Below the pieces are notes generated by a model. The model was not told the DNA's origin. It saw only the letters and a program-made list of their open reading frames with translations, and made no database searches. From assembly GCA_963749825.1 (NCBI GenBank), contig CAVVOI010000009.1, positions 620,001-684,000 on the forward strand: DNA of 64,000 bases, in the 5' to 3' direction. Below, piece after piece: positions 55,338 to 64,000 of the stretch (position 1 is the stretch's first letter; each line of letters begins with the position of its first letter). Position numbers and translations under genes: made by a program. The stretch comes from UBA11865 sp963749825 (GTDB lineage: Bacteria; Chloroflexota; Anaerolineae; Promineifilales; Promineifilaceae).

Positions 55338-55697
55338 ATGACTCAATCGAAAACCGACAATCCCAAAGGCGGCAAAGACCGGAAGGTAAATAATGCGCCT
55401 GCGTCAGTAACGCGATCATTTGTTGCCTGTCCACGATGCAGCTTTTTTTTGGCCGGTTACCGTCTAATTCACGATGATTTTGCGGAAGCTGTTTCAAATC
55501 GTCAAGGAAACTGGCTAAATCTAACATGGAATTCAGCCTCTCGTAGCCTAGTTCAAAAAAGTTTTGGCTGGTGGATAGGTATGGATGCCACTCATTACGA
55601 AGGTATCTGCCAAGACTGCCGGCGGATTTTTATTTACAGCGGGCCAACGGTTAGAAAGGATCTTGAGACCTTTGATGTACAGATCAAACCCGGATAA
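55338..55697 (+). CDS. Small zinc-ribbon-like protein
   Basis: A 119-residue protein with two cysteine pairs about 60 residues apart (CPRC near residue 32, CQDC near 93), likely one zinc-binding ribbon. The N-terminal 20 residues are Lys/Asn-rich and disordered. The middle is Trp-rich (NWLNLTWNSA, FGWWIG). TTGACA at 55296 with TAAAAT at 55318 may be its promoter. No family is recognised. Confidence 0.6.
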   Translation: MTQSKTDNPKGGKDRKVNNAPASVTRSFVACPRCSFFLAGYRLIHDDFAEAVSNRQGNWLNLTWNSASRSLVQKSFGWWIGMDATHYEGICQDCRRIFIYSGPTVRKDLETFDVQIKPG

Positions 55698-55794
55698 GGT
55701 GATGGGAAGTCCTCTTGCGGATGGTCAAATGTCGTTTGTCTCAAGAAAGTGGTCCCTTTTTTCAATTATCTTGCCGGCAATCTATTTGTAGTAT

Positions 55795-56568
55795 TCAAGA
55801 TCTACGCTGCCTTGCGGCTTCAAAGATAATCACAGAGGCGGCAGTGGCGGCGTTAAGTGACTCAGTGACTCGATACATGGGGATACGGATGCTACCTTTG
55901 GCCAGGTTTTTAGCTTTCGCCCCATAGCCTTTGGCTTCACCACCAATAATAATGACGGAAGACAGTTTCCAGTTCACATCGGAGTAGGAAAGTTCAGCAT
56001 CCATTGTAGCCAGCCAAATTTCCATCCCTTCTGTCAATCGTCTAATCTTCTCCCAATTGGCTAAGATGAATGGCACTTTTAGAAGGGCGCCCATACTACC
56101 CTGAACAACCTTAGGATTGTAGACATCCACACAACCCGGCGCGAGCAAAATGCCGTCAGCTCCTGCGGCCGAAGCAGATCGAATGATAGAGCCTAAATTT
56201 CCCGGATTCGTAATTCCGTCGAGAATGAGTAGGAGCGAAGGGGTAGGAGGTAGTGTAGCTTCTATAAATCGCAATTCGGCTAACACTCCTGGGGGTGTCA
56301 CAGACTCGCTTATATGGCTCATAACCCGATCGGTTACTAATGTTACGCCACTGCCCAACGATTCTAGAATTCGTTGATTATCGTTTGAGTCGAGCCAGGA
56401 TTGAGTAGCCAAGATTTGCTTTTGGCACGAGGCATAATCCTTGAGTTCATACAACCAACGAGAACCCTCAACGATATACGCTTTTTGCTTGTGGCGATAT
56501 CGACGGTCTGTTAATAACCGACGAACATGCTTGATTGTTGGATTACTGGTGCTGGTAATCTGGATCAT
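55795..56568 (-). CDS. TrmH/SpoU-family RNA 2'-O-methyltransferase
   Basis: A 257-residue SPOUT methyltransferase. The N-terminal substrate-binding part (KHVRRLLTDRRYRHKQKAYI) is followed by the knotted SAM-binding domain: motif 1 ITNPGNLGSIIRSA near residue 123, motif 2 VIIIGGEAKGYG near 205, motif 3 IRIPMYRVTESLNAATAASV near 230. It probably methylates a ribose in 23S rRNA (RlmB/TsnR-like); the exact site is unknown. Confidence 0.9.
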   Translation of the reverse strand: MIQITSTSNPTIKHVRRLLTDRRYRHKQKAYIVEGSRWLYELKDYASCQKQILATQSWLDSNDNQRILESLGSGVTLVTDRVMSHISESVTPPGVLAELRFIEATLPPTPSLLLILDGITNPGNLGSIIRSASAAGADGILLAPGCVDVYNPKVVQGSMGALLKVPFILANWEKIRRLTEGMEIWLATMDAELSYSDVNWKLSSVIIIGGEAKGYGAKAKNLAKGSIRIPMYRVTESLNAATAASVIIFEAARQRRS

Positions 56569-56786
56569 GAGCCTAAAGAGCTACTATTTTGAGATGCTGA
56601 CCCCGGTTATTAAGAGAATCAGAATCGGCGCGGATTGTAGGGATATGCTAGGCCACACAGATCTATTATCCTCCGAATCAACTCAGAATTCACATTTAGG
56701 GAAATTTGGCGTATCATCTATTGTGAGGATTTTAGCCATTTACTAATAATTGAATTACTATATCTGTACAAAAGGAGGGAATCCCT

Positions 56787-57431
56787 ATGCTCGTAAGAGA
56801 AAGAATGTCAAAACCGGTCATAACTGTGGGAGTGGATATGCCAATTATGGAAGCTCTCAATTTGATGAAACGAGAGAAGATCCGTCGTACACCTGTAGTC
56901 AAAAAGGGGAAATTGGTAGGGATAATTTCTGATAAAGATTTATTAAATGCTTCCCCATCTGACGTGACCTCTCTAAGCGTTTGGGAAATAAATTACCTGC
57001 TGAGCCAGATCACGGTTAATGAAGTCATGACGAGAGATGTTCTAACCGTGACCGAGAGCACTCCTATCGAGGAAGCCGCCCGCATTATGGCCGATAATAA
57101 GATTGGTGGCATACCGGTGATGGAGGACGATCAGGTAGTTGGACTCATTACGGAGACAGACCTATTTAAAATATTCCTTGAACTTATGGGCGCGAGAGAA
57201 ACGGGAGTTCGGGTTACTGCGCTGGTACCCGAGATACCAGGTGAATTAGCCCAAATCACAGAATCTATTGCAGCGGCCGGCGGGAATTTTATATCCTTCA
57301 CACAATTTTCTGGTGAGAATCCATCCAATAGGGAAATAACATTTAAAGTTGCTGGCCTGGATGAAGATAGGGTTGCAGAAATAGTAAAACCATATGTCGA
57401 ACGAGTCATTGATCTCCGCACTTGCTGTTGA
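56787..57431 (+). CDS. CBS-CBS-ACT protein (AcuB-like)
   Basis: A 214-residue protein: CBS domains at about residues 1-55 and 75-130 (MSKPVITVGVDMPIMEALNL; MTRDVLTVTESTPIEEA), then an ACT-like domain from about 140 (VTALVPEIPGELAQITESI). CBS pairs bind adenosine nucleotides and ACT domains bind amino acids, so this is probably a metabolic sensor like AcuB. A very strong ribosome site, AAAGGAGGG, precedes the ATG. Confidence 0.87.
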   Translation: MLVRERMSKPVITVGVDMPIMEALNLMKREKIRRTPVVKKGKLVGIISDKDLLNASPSDVTSLSVWEINYLLSQITVNEVMTRDVLTVTESTPIEEAARIMADNKIGGIPVMEDDQVVGLITETDLFKIFLELMGARETGVRVTALVPEIPGELAQITESIAAAGGNFISFTQFSGENPSNREITFKVAGLDEDRVAEIVKPYVERVIDLRTCC

Positions 57432-57595
57432 ATCGGTAAATTTGCATCGACATACAATCCATGAACTCAATCCATTGAAGGGCCCTTACACCTCGAGATG
57501 TAATGGTTACTTGTCTTAAAAATTGAACATTGCACATTGAAAGACATTGCCATGTTCAAAAACTGCCTCTATAATGGAGTTGTGGAGGATCTGCC

Positions 57596-58444
57596 GTGAG
57601 CAAAGTCAAGGCATTTTATAAACTGGCCCGACCGTTCAACGCTATTTCGGGAGCCTTAGCGGTGTTTCTTGGGGGTTATGTTGCCAGAACCGGCGCCTGG
57701 GACAAAGTCGCGTTGGCAGCCTTGGTAACGTTTTTGATAACTGGGGCGGGTAATGCATGGAATGACTACCTTGACATTGAGATTGACAAGATTAACCAAC
57801 CCAACCGCGTCCTGCCAAGCGGTCAGATCAGCCCCCGATCAGCATTGATTTTTTCCATCGTTTTGACTGTTTTGGGTTTAATCATCGCGGCCTTCATTAA
57901 TCCTGCGGCCTTTCTAGTTGCCTTTGCAGCCTCTGTGATTCTCTTTATTTACTCGTGGAAATTGAAAAGCACGGTACTGATGGGTAATGCTACGGTAGCT
58001 GCGATTTCCGCTCTTAGCGTGGTATTTGGCGGTATTGCCGCTGGCAATGTATGGCCAACGCTTTGGTTGGCAGCCATCATAGGCGTCGCCATTACCGGTC
58101 GTGAAGTATTAAAAACTTTAGCCGATTACGAAGGCGACCTCAGGCAACATGTGCGGACCATATCAACCGCCTGGGGGCGCCGGCCGGCTCGCATCGTTTT
58201 TTATCTGCTGATAGCGGCAACTGGTTGGATTATGTTGCTTCCTTACCTGTTGGATGTTTACAATGATTTCTACGCAGTCATTGTTGCTTTTGGCGTTTTC
58301 CCGGTCATGCTCTACGCTCTTGTCCGCGTGACCAGGTTCTCTAGCGGACGGCAACTGGAAAAGGTGAGCCAGCTCATGAAAATGGATTTTCTGATTTGGT
58401 TTGTTGCAGTTGTCGTGGGAGCCTCAGATCTGATATCATTTTGA
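57596..58444 (+). CDS. UbiA-family prenyltransferase
   Basis: A 282-residue membrane protein with about eight or nine helices. The first Asp-rich motif is NAWNDYLDIEIDKINQPNR (residues 58-76) and the second site is REVLKTLADYEGDLRQ near 165-180, each binding prenyl diphosphate through Mg2+. The pattern NDYxDxEIDKINxPNRxLPSG resembles digeranylgeranylglycerylphosphate and (bacterio)chlorophyll synthase groups more than UbiA proper. The acceptor is unknown. Start GTG, with GGAGG and a TATAAT box upstream. Confidence 0.88.
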   Translation: MSKVKAFYKLARPFNAISGALAVFLGGYVARTGAWDKVALAALVTFLITGAGNAWNDYLDIEIDKINQPNRVLPSGQISPRSALIFSIVLTVLGLIIAAFINPAAFLVAFAASVILFIYSWKLKSTVLMGNATVAAISALSVVFGGIAAGNVWPTLWLAAIIGVAITGREVLKTLADYEGDLRQHVRTISTAWGRRPARIVFYLLIAATGWIMLLPYLLDVYNDFYAVIVAFGVFPVMLYALVRVTRFSSGRQLEKVSQLMKMDFLIWFVAVVVGASDLISF

Positions 58445-58547
58445 GGCCATAACGTCTTTGATTGACACGGGGAGTCATATTACAGCGCCGCTATTCACCA
58501 ATATTTCAACTCTTAATTAAACAATTCCAGGCGGGCATAAGCCAATA

Positions 58548-60653
58548 TTAAGACGAGGGCACATCCGCTTGCTGCTGCAATGTTACCCGACCGTTCAAAA
58601 ACCATTCTTGACTACTGAAATGTGCTGCCCCATTTTCCGTGATGTCCTGTAACTTGGTATACGAACCTTCAGGATCCAAGATATAACTCTTTTTAGTATC
58701 TTTGAGATAGATTTGCAAGATGTTTTCGATGATTTCTTGTTTAAGTATAGCATCGGTTATTGGAAATAAGACTTCTACTCGACGGTCAATGTTCCTGGGC
58801 ATGAGATCGGCGCTACCGACGTAAAGCTCTGGATTTCCCAGGTTGTGAAAGTAATAAACCCGGCTGTGTTCGAGAAAGCGACCGATGATACTGATGACAC
58901 GGATATTCTCGCTGACGTTGGCTATACCTGGACGCAGGCAACAGACGCCACGCACGATGAGCTCAACCTTCACACCAGCTTGTGAAGCACGATATAGGAC
59001 TTCGATAATCTCAGCGTCGACCAAGGAGTTGACTTTGATGATTATCTGTCCCTTCTTTCCATAGCTGATTTCCTTTTCGATGAATTCCAATATTTTGGTT
59101 CTCAAATTAACGGGGGCGACGAGAAATCGACGATAATCGACTTGATTAGAATAACCGGTCAGGTAATTAAATAGTTCCGACGCGTCCGCTCCGATATTCT
59201 CATCGCTAGTCATCAAACCCACATCAGTATATTGACGGGCTGTTATTGTATTGTAATTTCCTGTCGACATATGGACATAGCGGCGTATGCCCTCTCTTTC
59301 CTTGCGAACAACCAAAGACAATTTACAGTGGGTTTTAAGACCAATCAATCCATAGACTACGTGAACGCCTGATTTCTCCAACTCGCGAGCCCATTCGATA
59401 TTGCTTCTTTCGTCGAAGCGGGCTTTTAGTTCAACCAGAGCCGATACCTGCTTTCCGTTTTCACGTGCTCTGATTAAGGAATGAACGATAGGTGGATTGG
59501 GACCCACGCGGTAAAGAGTTTGTTTAATAGCCAAGACGTCTGGATCGTCCGCAGCAGCCTCCACAAATTTTACCACCGGGAGAAAGCTATCATAAGGGTG
59601 GTGAAACAAAATATCTTTACGCCGGAGGATATCGAAGATGTTTTCACCAGATCGCAACGTTGGGGGAGGCGATGGCTGGAATAACTTGTCCTTTAGTTCA
59701 GGTCGGTCCAAGGATCGCAATTCCCATAAACCTCTCAAGCCCAATGGGCCATCAGATTGGTAGACATCAAAGTTCCCAATCTCGAGATTTCTGATGAGAA
59801 TATCTCGCACTTCTTCCGGCATGCTCTCGTCGATCTCCAAGCGGACAACAAAACCAAAATGTTGCTGACGGAGACTTTCCTCAATCGTTAGCAATAGGTC
59901 ATCAGCCTCCTCCTCTTGAATCTCCATATCAGTATTCCGGGTGATTCGGAAGGGATAGGCGGCTTCGATTTCCATCCCCGGAAACAGCCTATCGAGATTG
60001 GCAGCGATCACTTGCTCCACCCATACAAATTTTTGATCGCTCGGAGGAAGCAGCTCATCTGGATCCAATGGGTTAAGGGGTACCAACCGAGGTAATATGG
60101 CAGGAACTTTTACACGGGCAAAATGTGTGATACCGGAATCCGGATCTTTGACAACGACGGCGAGATTCAGGCTCATATTGGATATATGCGGAAAAGGATG
60201 ACCTGGGTCAAATAACAATGGTGTTAATACGGGGAAGATCTCGCGTTCAAAATAATCCCGCAATTTTCGCTGGTGACTTCGTTTAAGATCTTGGTGGTTC
60301 AGGATATGTATCCCGGCTACATCCAACTCAGGATTCATTACTTCGTTCCAGAAATTCATCTGCTGCTCGACGAGCGCGGTAACCGATTCATGAATTGCGA
60401 CCAATTGTTCCCGAGGGGTCATGCCGTCTGGGGGTCTATCGGTGATGCCTAATAAAACCTGTTGCTTCAGGCCGGAAACGCGGACCATGAAAAACTCATC
60501 CATGTTTCCACTGAAAATAGCTAGAAACTTAACCCTCTCTAGCAAGGGATGTTTTTCATCAAATGCTTCGAGCAACACCCGCCGATTAAATTCGATGGTG
60601 CCTAGTTCACGATTTATATATAAACTTGGATCCTGTAGATTGATTTCAGTCAT
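58548..60653 (-). CDS. ppk1: Polyphosphate kinase 1
   Basis: A 701-residue enzyme that makes polyphosphate from ATP. The N-terminal domain starts YINRELGTIEFNRRVL. The head domain and two phospholipase-D-like catalytic domains follow, with the catalytic His in YVHMSTGNYN near residue 455 and a second His-rich site GLKTHCKLSLVVR near 432. The C-terminus includes NIDRRVEVLFPI. Full length and intact. It converges on the UbiA gene. Confidence 0.95.
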   Translation of the reverse strand: MTEINLQDPSLYINRELGTIEFNRRVLLEAFDEKHPLLERVKFLAIFSGNMDEFFMVRVSGLKQQVLLGITDRPPDGMTPREQLVAIHESVTALVEQQMNFWNEVMNPELDVAGIHILNHQDLKRSHQRKLRDYFEREIFPVLTPLLFDPGHPFPHISNMSLNLAVVVKDPDSGITHFARVKVPAILPRLVPLNPLDPDELLPPSDQKFVWVEQVIAANLDRLFPGMEIEAAYPFRITRNTDMEIQEEEADDLLLTIEESLRQQHFGFVVRLEIDESMPEEVRDILIRNLEIGNFDVYQSDGPLGLRGLWELRSLDRPELKDKLFQPSPPPTLRSGENIFDILRRKDILFHHPYDSFLPVVKFVEAAADDPDVLAIKQTLYRVGPNPPIVHSLIRARENGKQVSALVELKARFDERSNIEWARELEKSGVHVVYGLIGLKTHCKLSLVVRKEREGIRRYVHMSTGNYNTITARQYTDVGLMTSDENIGADASELFNYLTGYSNQVDYRRFLVAPVNLRTKILEFIEKEISYGKKGQIIIKVNSLVDAEIIEVLYRASQAGVKVELIVRGVCCLRPGIANVSENIRVISIIGRFLEHSRVYYFHNLGNPELYVGSADLMPRNIDRRVEVLFPITDAILKQEIIENILQIYLKDTKKSYILDPEGSYTKLQDITENGAAHFSSQEWFLNGRVTLQQQADVPSS

Positions 60654-60970
60654 CGTCTTGGCCTAATTGATCACTTTGCAAAGTTGATGGTATTCAAAAT
60701 CGGACCGGTCGATAATTGTACTTTCGACAAGCCCAAAGAGACTTAATTTGTTCTATTTCCAGCCTATGCCCTACGCCTGTTTGAATGCTGCAGGGCATGG
60801 ACAATATACTGTAGTATGGTGGGAATTATAGCATACATTAAATCAATCTCCGGCTCCTTTGTTAATTTGTCGTCCCGAGATGCATTCTTCACTCTATTTA
60901 CAGGCTTTATTAATTCATGTGGTGAACGCCAATAACAATAATTCAACGAAGGCAAAAAGATTTTTCCAAG
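60654..60970. other. Divergent intergenic region between ppk1 and CapA genes
   Basis: 317 bp that separate two divergent starts. It is AT-rich with possible -10 elements (TATACT near 60808, TTATAGCA near 60830) but no clear promoter pair, operator or RNA hairpin. Confidence 0.4.
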
Positions 60971-62680
60971 ATGCATAAGCTGATGTGGAAAGCCCGAATA
61001 TTCTCGCTCTTCATACTGCTGGTTTTAGTCGGATGTGGATCCGAAATGCCGACAAGAGCTCCGACAGCGCCGGCTGTTTTATTAACGAGACCGCCAACTC
61101 CACCAGTGATAGTCAACGAACTTCAACCCACTTTACCTGTGGTACCGACGGCAACGGCGACGGTTACCCCCACACCCGTGCCAATTGCCAACCCCGATTT
61201 TTACTTAAGTGCAGGACCTGGGGTGCCGGCCGATGTCGTCATGGCGAGTCAAGAGTTATCTCGTTTGGATCCCCAAACTTTTTCATGGGCCGAAACTTCA
61301 GGAGCAGAAGATAAAACTGTCACGATTTCCATTAATCAGGGATCGCCGCTGGCCCGCTGGGTTTATGCAGCGGCCGTTCCTTTCGCGACGATAGCCGATG
61401 ACATTACACTTGATGAAATCGTTTCTGGCTGGCAATCTGGTAGTAATAGTTTTGGCAGGCTTATCCTCGATCAGGAAACGGCCGATGCTTTTAGCACACT
61501 CTGGGGCGCTCCCTCTATCGATGTATTGATTGTCCCCCAATCTGACCTGATCGGAACGGTGTGGGCGGAACGCCCATCCTGGACGATGATCCCCTTCAAT
61601 CAATTATCGCCAGAGTTGAAAGTACTTCGGGTTAATGGTCAATCCCCTCTAGCAAGGGACTTCAATGTAGTGGACTATCCATTGATCCTTGATATCGGGG
61701 CAACAGGTTTTGCGGATGGTGTGACCGGGCTACAAGAGGTCTGGCCTGGTCCTAGTATAAATCGAGATCCTGGAAAGCTGACCCAGGTGGCCATGAGCGG
61801 GGTGACAGCTCTTGGGCGAGCTACGGCCTACCAGATGGAGATTGGCGGGATAACAACACCAGGTGTGGTAGTTGGGCCAGTCATGCGGTCGGCCGACATC
61901 GCTCATGTTAGCCATGAAGTGCCATTTGCTGCAGATTGCCCATATCCAAATCCGATCGGCGATCCAATCTTCTGTGCGCGGGATGGCTACCTGGCATTGA
62001 TAGAAGCTATTGGCACTGATGTCATTGAACTAACCGGCAATCATGTAAACGATTGGGGACCAGAGAATCTTCTTCATTCGATTGATTTGTATGAACAAGC
62101 GGGTATGAAAATATTTGGTGGCGGCCGCAACATAGCCCAAGCCAATGAACCAGCAATTTTCGATCACAATGGAAACAAAATAGCCTTTGTCGGTTGCAAT
62201 CCAGTAGGACCGGCTTATGCTTGGGCTAGCGAAAACGGGGCGGGGTCACAACCATGCGACTATGATTCATTATTTAGCCAAATTAGAGAGTTAAAAAATC
62301 AAGGTTACTTTGTGATCGCTACATTACAGTACAGCGAGTTCTACCAATATCCGGCAACTCCGCAACAGCAGACCGACTTTATGGCTTTGGCTGATGCTGG
62401 GGCTTCAGCAGTCAGCGGCAGTCAAGGTCATCATGCACAAGGATTTGACTTTCACAATGGCAGCTTTATCCATTATGGTTTGGGCAATCTCTTTTTTGAC
62501 CAAATGGATATGTTAGGCACAAGGCAGAGCTTTATCGACACCTATTTTATATATGATGGCCGATTGTTGAGCGTGGAGCTTTTCACGAGCTTGATAGAAA
62601 ACTATTGCTGTCCTCGAGCTATGTCTGAGGCTGAAAGGGCGCAATTACTGCAGTCTACATTTCAAGCAAGTGGTTGGTGA
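60971..62680 (+). CDS. CapA-type (PGA_cap) lipoprotein with N-terminal extra domain
   Basis: A 569-residue lipoprotein: signal and lipobox LVLVGC near residue 22, a Thr/Pro linker, a region of about 170 residues (75-245) resembling a substrate-binding protein fold, then the CapA metallophosphatase-like domain from about 290. Motifs there include LTGNHVNDWG, a GxGGGRN segment, and GSQGHHAQGF with YGLGNLFFDQ. CapA proteins handle poly-gamma-glutamate or cell-wall polymers. A typical CapA lacks the N-terminal part. No capB or capC is nearby, so capsule synthesis is not implied. Confidence 0.85.
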   Translation: MHKLMWKARIFSLFILLVLVGCGSEMPTRAPTAPAVLLTRPPTPPVIVNELQPTLPVVPTATATVTPTPVPIANPDFYLSAGPGVPADVVMASQELSRLDPQTFSWAETSGAEDKTVTISINQGSPLARWVYAAAVPFATIADDITLDEIVSGWQSGSNSFGRLILDQETADAFSTLWGAPSIDVLIVPQSDLIGTVWAERPSWTMIPFNQLSPELKVLRVNGQSPLARDFNVVDYPLILDIGATGFADGVTGLQEVWPGPSINRDPGKLTQVAMSGVTALGRATAYQMEIGGITTPGVVVGPVMRSADIAHVSHEVPFAADCPYPNPIGDPIFCARDGYLALIEAIGTDVIELTGNHVNDWGPENLLHSIDLYEQAGMKIFGGGRNIAQANEPAIFDHNGNKIAFVGCNPVGPAYAWASENGAGSQPCDYDSLFSQIRELKNQGYFVIATLQYSEFYQYPATPQQQTDFMALADAGASAVSGSQGHHAQGFDFHNGSFIHYGLGNLFFDQMDMLGTRQSFIDTYFIYDGRLLSVELFTSLIENYCCPRAMSEAERAQLLQSTFQASGW

Positions 62681-62735
62681 GTCGCTGTCGTTCGTAAATT
62701 TGTCCGCCTTCTTTATGCAAGATTGTCCTTACCGA

Positions 62736-63182
62736 TCATGTGCCTGAATCTGACAGATGATCAAAGAGGGCTTCAAGTCCAAGAGTATAGCTTCGCCAGC
62801 CAAAGCCGCTGACTTGTCCGATGCATACTGGGGCAATCACTGACTTTTGTCGAAAGGATTCCCGAGAATGTATATTGGATAGGTGAACTTCGACACATGG
62901 CAAACTGACTCCGGCAATGGCATCCCGAAGGGCAAGGCTATAATGAGTGTAGGCTCCTGGGTTAATGAGGATCCCATCTGCCCAGCCAACTGATTCATGA
63001 ATGGCATCGATAAGTTCACCTTCATGATTCGATTGCTTGATCCGCAGTTCGCTTTTAAGCCGGTTGCTTTGCTCCAGTAGGGCGAGATTGATGTCGTTAA
63101 GGGTCATTGAACCATAGATTCCTGGTTCGCGATTGCCGAGTAGGTTTAGATTCGGGCCGTGTAATATCAGGATATTGCTCAT
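62736..63182 (-). CDS. aroQ: 3-dehydroquinate dehydratase, type II
   Basis: A 148-residue shikimate-pathway enzyme. HGPNLNLLGNREPGIYG at the start contains the catalytic Arg and Tyr, NPGAYTHYSLALRDAI near residue 75 holds the catalytic His region, and EVHLSNIHSRESFR near 98 binds substrate. Normal length for the dodecameric class II enzyme. It converges on the CapA gene and has no other aro gene next to it. Confidence 0.95.
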   Translation of the reverse strand: MSNILILHGPNLNLLGNREPGIYGSMTLNDINLALLEQSNRLKSELRIKQSNHEGELIDAIHESVGWADGILINPGAYTHYSLALRDAIAGVSLPCVEVHLSNIHSRESFRQKSVIAPVCIGQVSGFGWRSYTLGLEALFDHLSDSGT

Positions 63183-63286
63183 ATCATAATCTCTCGCCTG
63201 GATGGTGCTTTTAATACGATTGGACGGTCTGGAAATCTCATAAAGAATGGTTCTATATTTGCCGGTGCAGTGCTGTCAATGGCCAT

Positions 63287-64000
63287 TCACTCTCCTAAAT
63301 AAATCATTTGAAACGGCCGGTTGATATTACAGGTTACATCCTCTGCACTGATCGTCCCAATGATGATGCCGATAATATATTCATCGGTAACTAACTGCCA
63401 TTCGTAATTAAAAGTGACCGGTATCCCTTCTTCAATGACTTCGAACGATCCCGTGTAACGGCCGCGAATATCCGGAACGGCCTTCATGGTTGCACTCAAT
63501 TCACCTGATTCGCCAAATCCGGTGACAATTAAGGTATCACCATCTTCTGAAAACTCTAAGGTAACGTTTTCAGAGGGGCCAGGAGGAAGATCCATAGCAA
63601 ATGCGCCACAATCCATCTGGCCTGCGAAGTGAGTGGTTGACCACAGACCTGCTTTGGGGACAGAAAATGATCCAGCATTGGGAGGTAAGTCAGGAGGTAG
63701 CAAAAAACCATCCAACATTTCGTTTGGTTCCTTAAAAGGATTTTTCCCACCCAGCGAGGATGAGCCAGCGGATGTGTTCGAATCCGATCCCGAGTCGCCG
63801 CCGGCACCTGATGCTGTTGCTGATCGATCAACCAGGTAACCGAAATCTAAACCGGATGATGTTGACCCTGGAGATACATCCATGTCATATTGTTGCTGAT
63901 CGCTGACCCTTGTATAAACAATCGCCTGTTCTACTCCAGGAAGGCTACCCTCATCGACAGTAATTGCATGGTTAAGAGTCGCTAACTCAAATCGATAGTC
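63287..64000 (-). CDS. Hypothetical protein, 5' end beyond the window
   Basis: The frame stays open from the stop at 63287 to the right edge (at least 237 codons); the internal ATG at 63883 is not necessarily the start. The visible part has a polar, Ser/Gly-rich linker (GAGGDSGSDSNTSAGSSS) and a C-terminal domain of about 130 residues with alternating hydrophobic residues, suggesting a beta-sandwich. No known motif is seen. Probably extracytoplasmic. Confidence 0.65.
   Translation of the reverse strand, partial: DYRFELATLNHAITVDEGSLPGVEQAIVYTRVSDQQQYDMDVSPGSTSSGLDFGYLVDRSATASGAGGDSGSDSNTSAGSSSLGGKNPFKEPNEMLDGFLLPPDLPPNAGSFSVPKAGLWSTTHFAGQMDCGAFAMDLPPGPSENVTLEFSEDGDTLIVTGFGESGELSATMKAVPDIRGRYTGSFEVIEEGIPVTFNYEWQLVTDEYIIGIIIGTISAEDVTCNINRPFQMIYLGE

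Noticed and set aside
1..64000. tRNA genes
   Set aside because: No GGTTCRA-type T arm with matching acceptor stem was found apart from the tmRNA end.

Overview
This 64 kb window looks like a chromosomal segment of a Chloroflexota bacterium, probably an Anaerolineae-like lineage. The evidence is gene content: Thr/Pro-rich secreted stalks, DUF6391, DUF711, DUF2085 and DUF2344 proteins, three M42 peptidases, a DHH-CBS-tRNA nucleotidyltransferase fusion, and a geranylgeranyl-reductase-like flavoprotein. This is an inference from proteins; no 16S rRNA gene is present. Most of the window is dense, ordinary core genome with short gaps and frequent strand switches. The only clear mobile element is one insertion sequence.

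Layout. 1-8.5 kb: 3' end of tmRNA, uvrB with a LexA-type operator and two frameshifts, a lone SIR2-like protein, the two subunits of an aconitase-X enzyme, a membrane protein and a dynamin-like GTPase. 8.3-11.5 kb: small membrane peptides, a DUF2085 protein, an ISKra4-type insertion sequence with a perfect 9-bp target duplication, then rnpB with its own intact promoter. 11.7-24 kb: tyrosine phosphatase, geranylgeranyl-reductase-like flavoprotein, cold shock protein, acetyltransferase with nucleoside phosphorylase, aldo/keto reductase, a heterodimeric ABC exporter, phosphofructokinase, methyltransferase, lspA and rluD. 24-38 kb: a large sensor kinase, a Thr/Pro-rich protein followed by three tandem M42 aminopeptidases, small membrane proteins, the DHH-CBS-nucleotidyltransferase fusion and a PPDK-like protein. 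38-45 kb: HIT protein, LysM/M23 lipoprotein, DUF2344, a phosphodiester-glycosidase-like lipoprotein, rplU-rpmA-rpmE behind a strong promoter with an attenuator-like hairpin, then tdk and hpt. 45-47 kb: a gene-poor stretch with RNA-like structure (see below). 47-64 kb: SDR, S41 protease, holA, DUF6391, murE (frameshifted), DUF711, an RNA methyltransferase, CBS-ACT, a UbiA prenyltransferase, ppk1, CapA, aroQ, and a partial gene running off the right edge.

Most unusual. In the gene-poor stretch a near-consensus sigma-70 promoter (TTGACA, 17 bp, TATTAT) carries a LexA-like box that closely resembles the perfect box in front of uvrB in this same window. The transcript would start at about 45256. 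It would fold by a 14-bp terminal helix (45258-45271 with 45510-45523) enclosing at least five hairpins separated by repeated CUCC-type single strands. No known RNA family is recognised; it is a candidate SOS-controlled structured RNA. Just downstream, three minus-strand intrinsic terminators lie within 500 bp with no convincing gene between them. Other points of note: a ribosomal protein L31 fused to an RNA polymerase alpha-CTD-like domain, and several promoters whose -10 element lies only 7-8 nt before an ATG (likely leaderless mRNAs).

Limits: everything was read by eye. Family names come from recognised motifs, not searches. The single-base disruptions in uvrB and murE all look like one extra base in a dinucleotide run, so sequencing or assembly error is the leading explanation.
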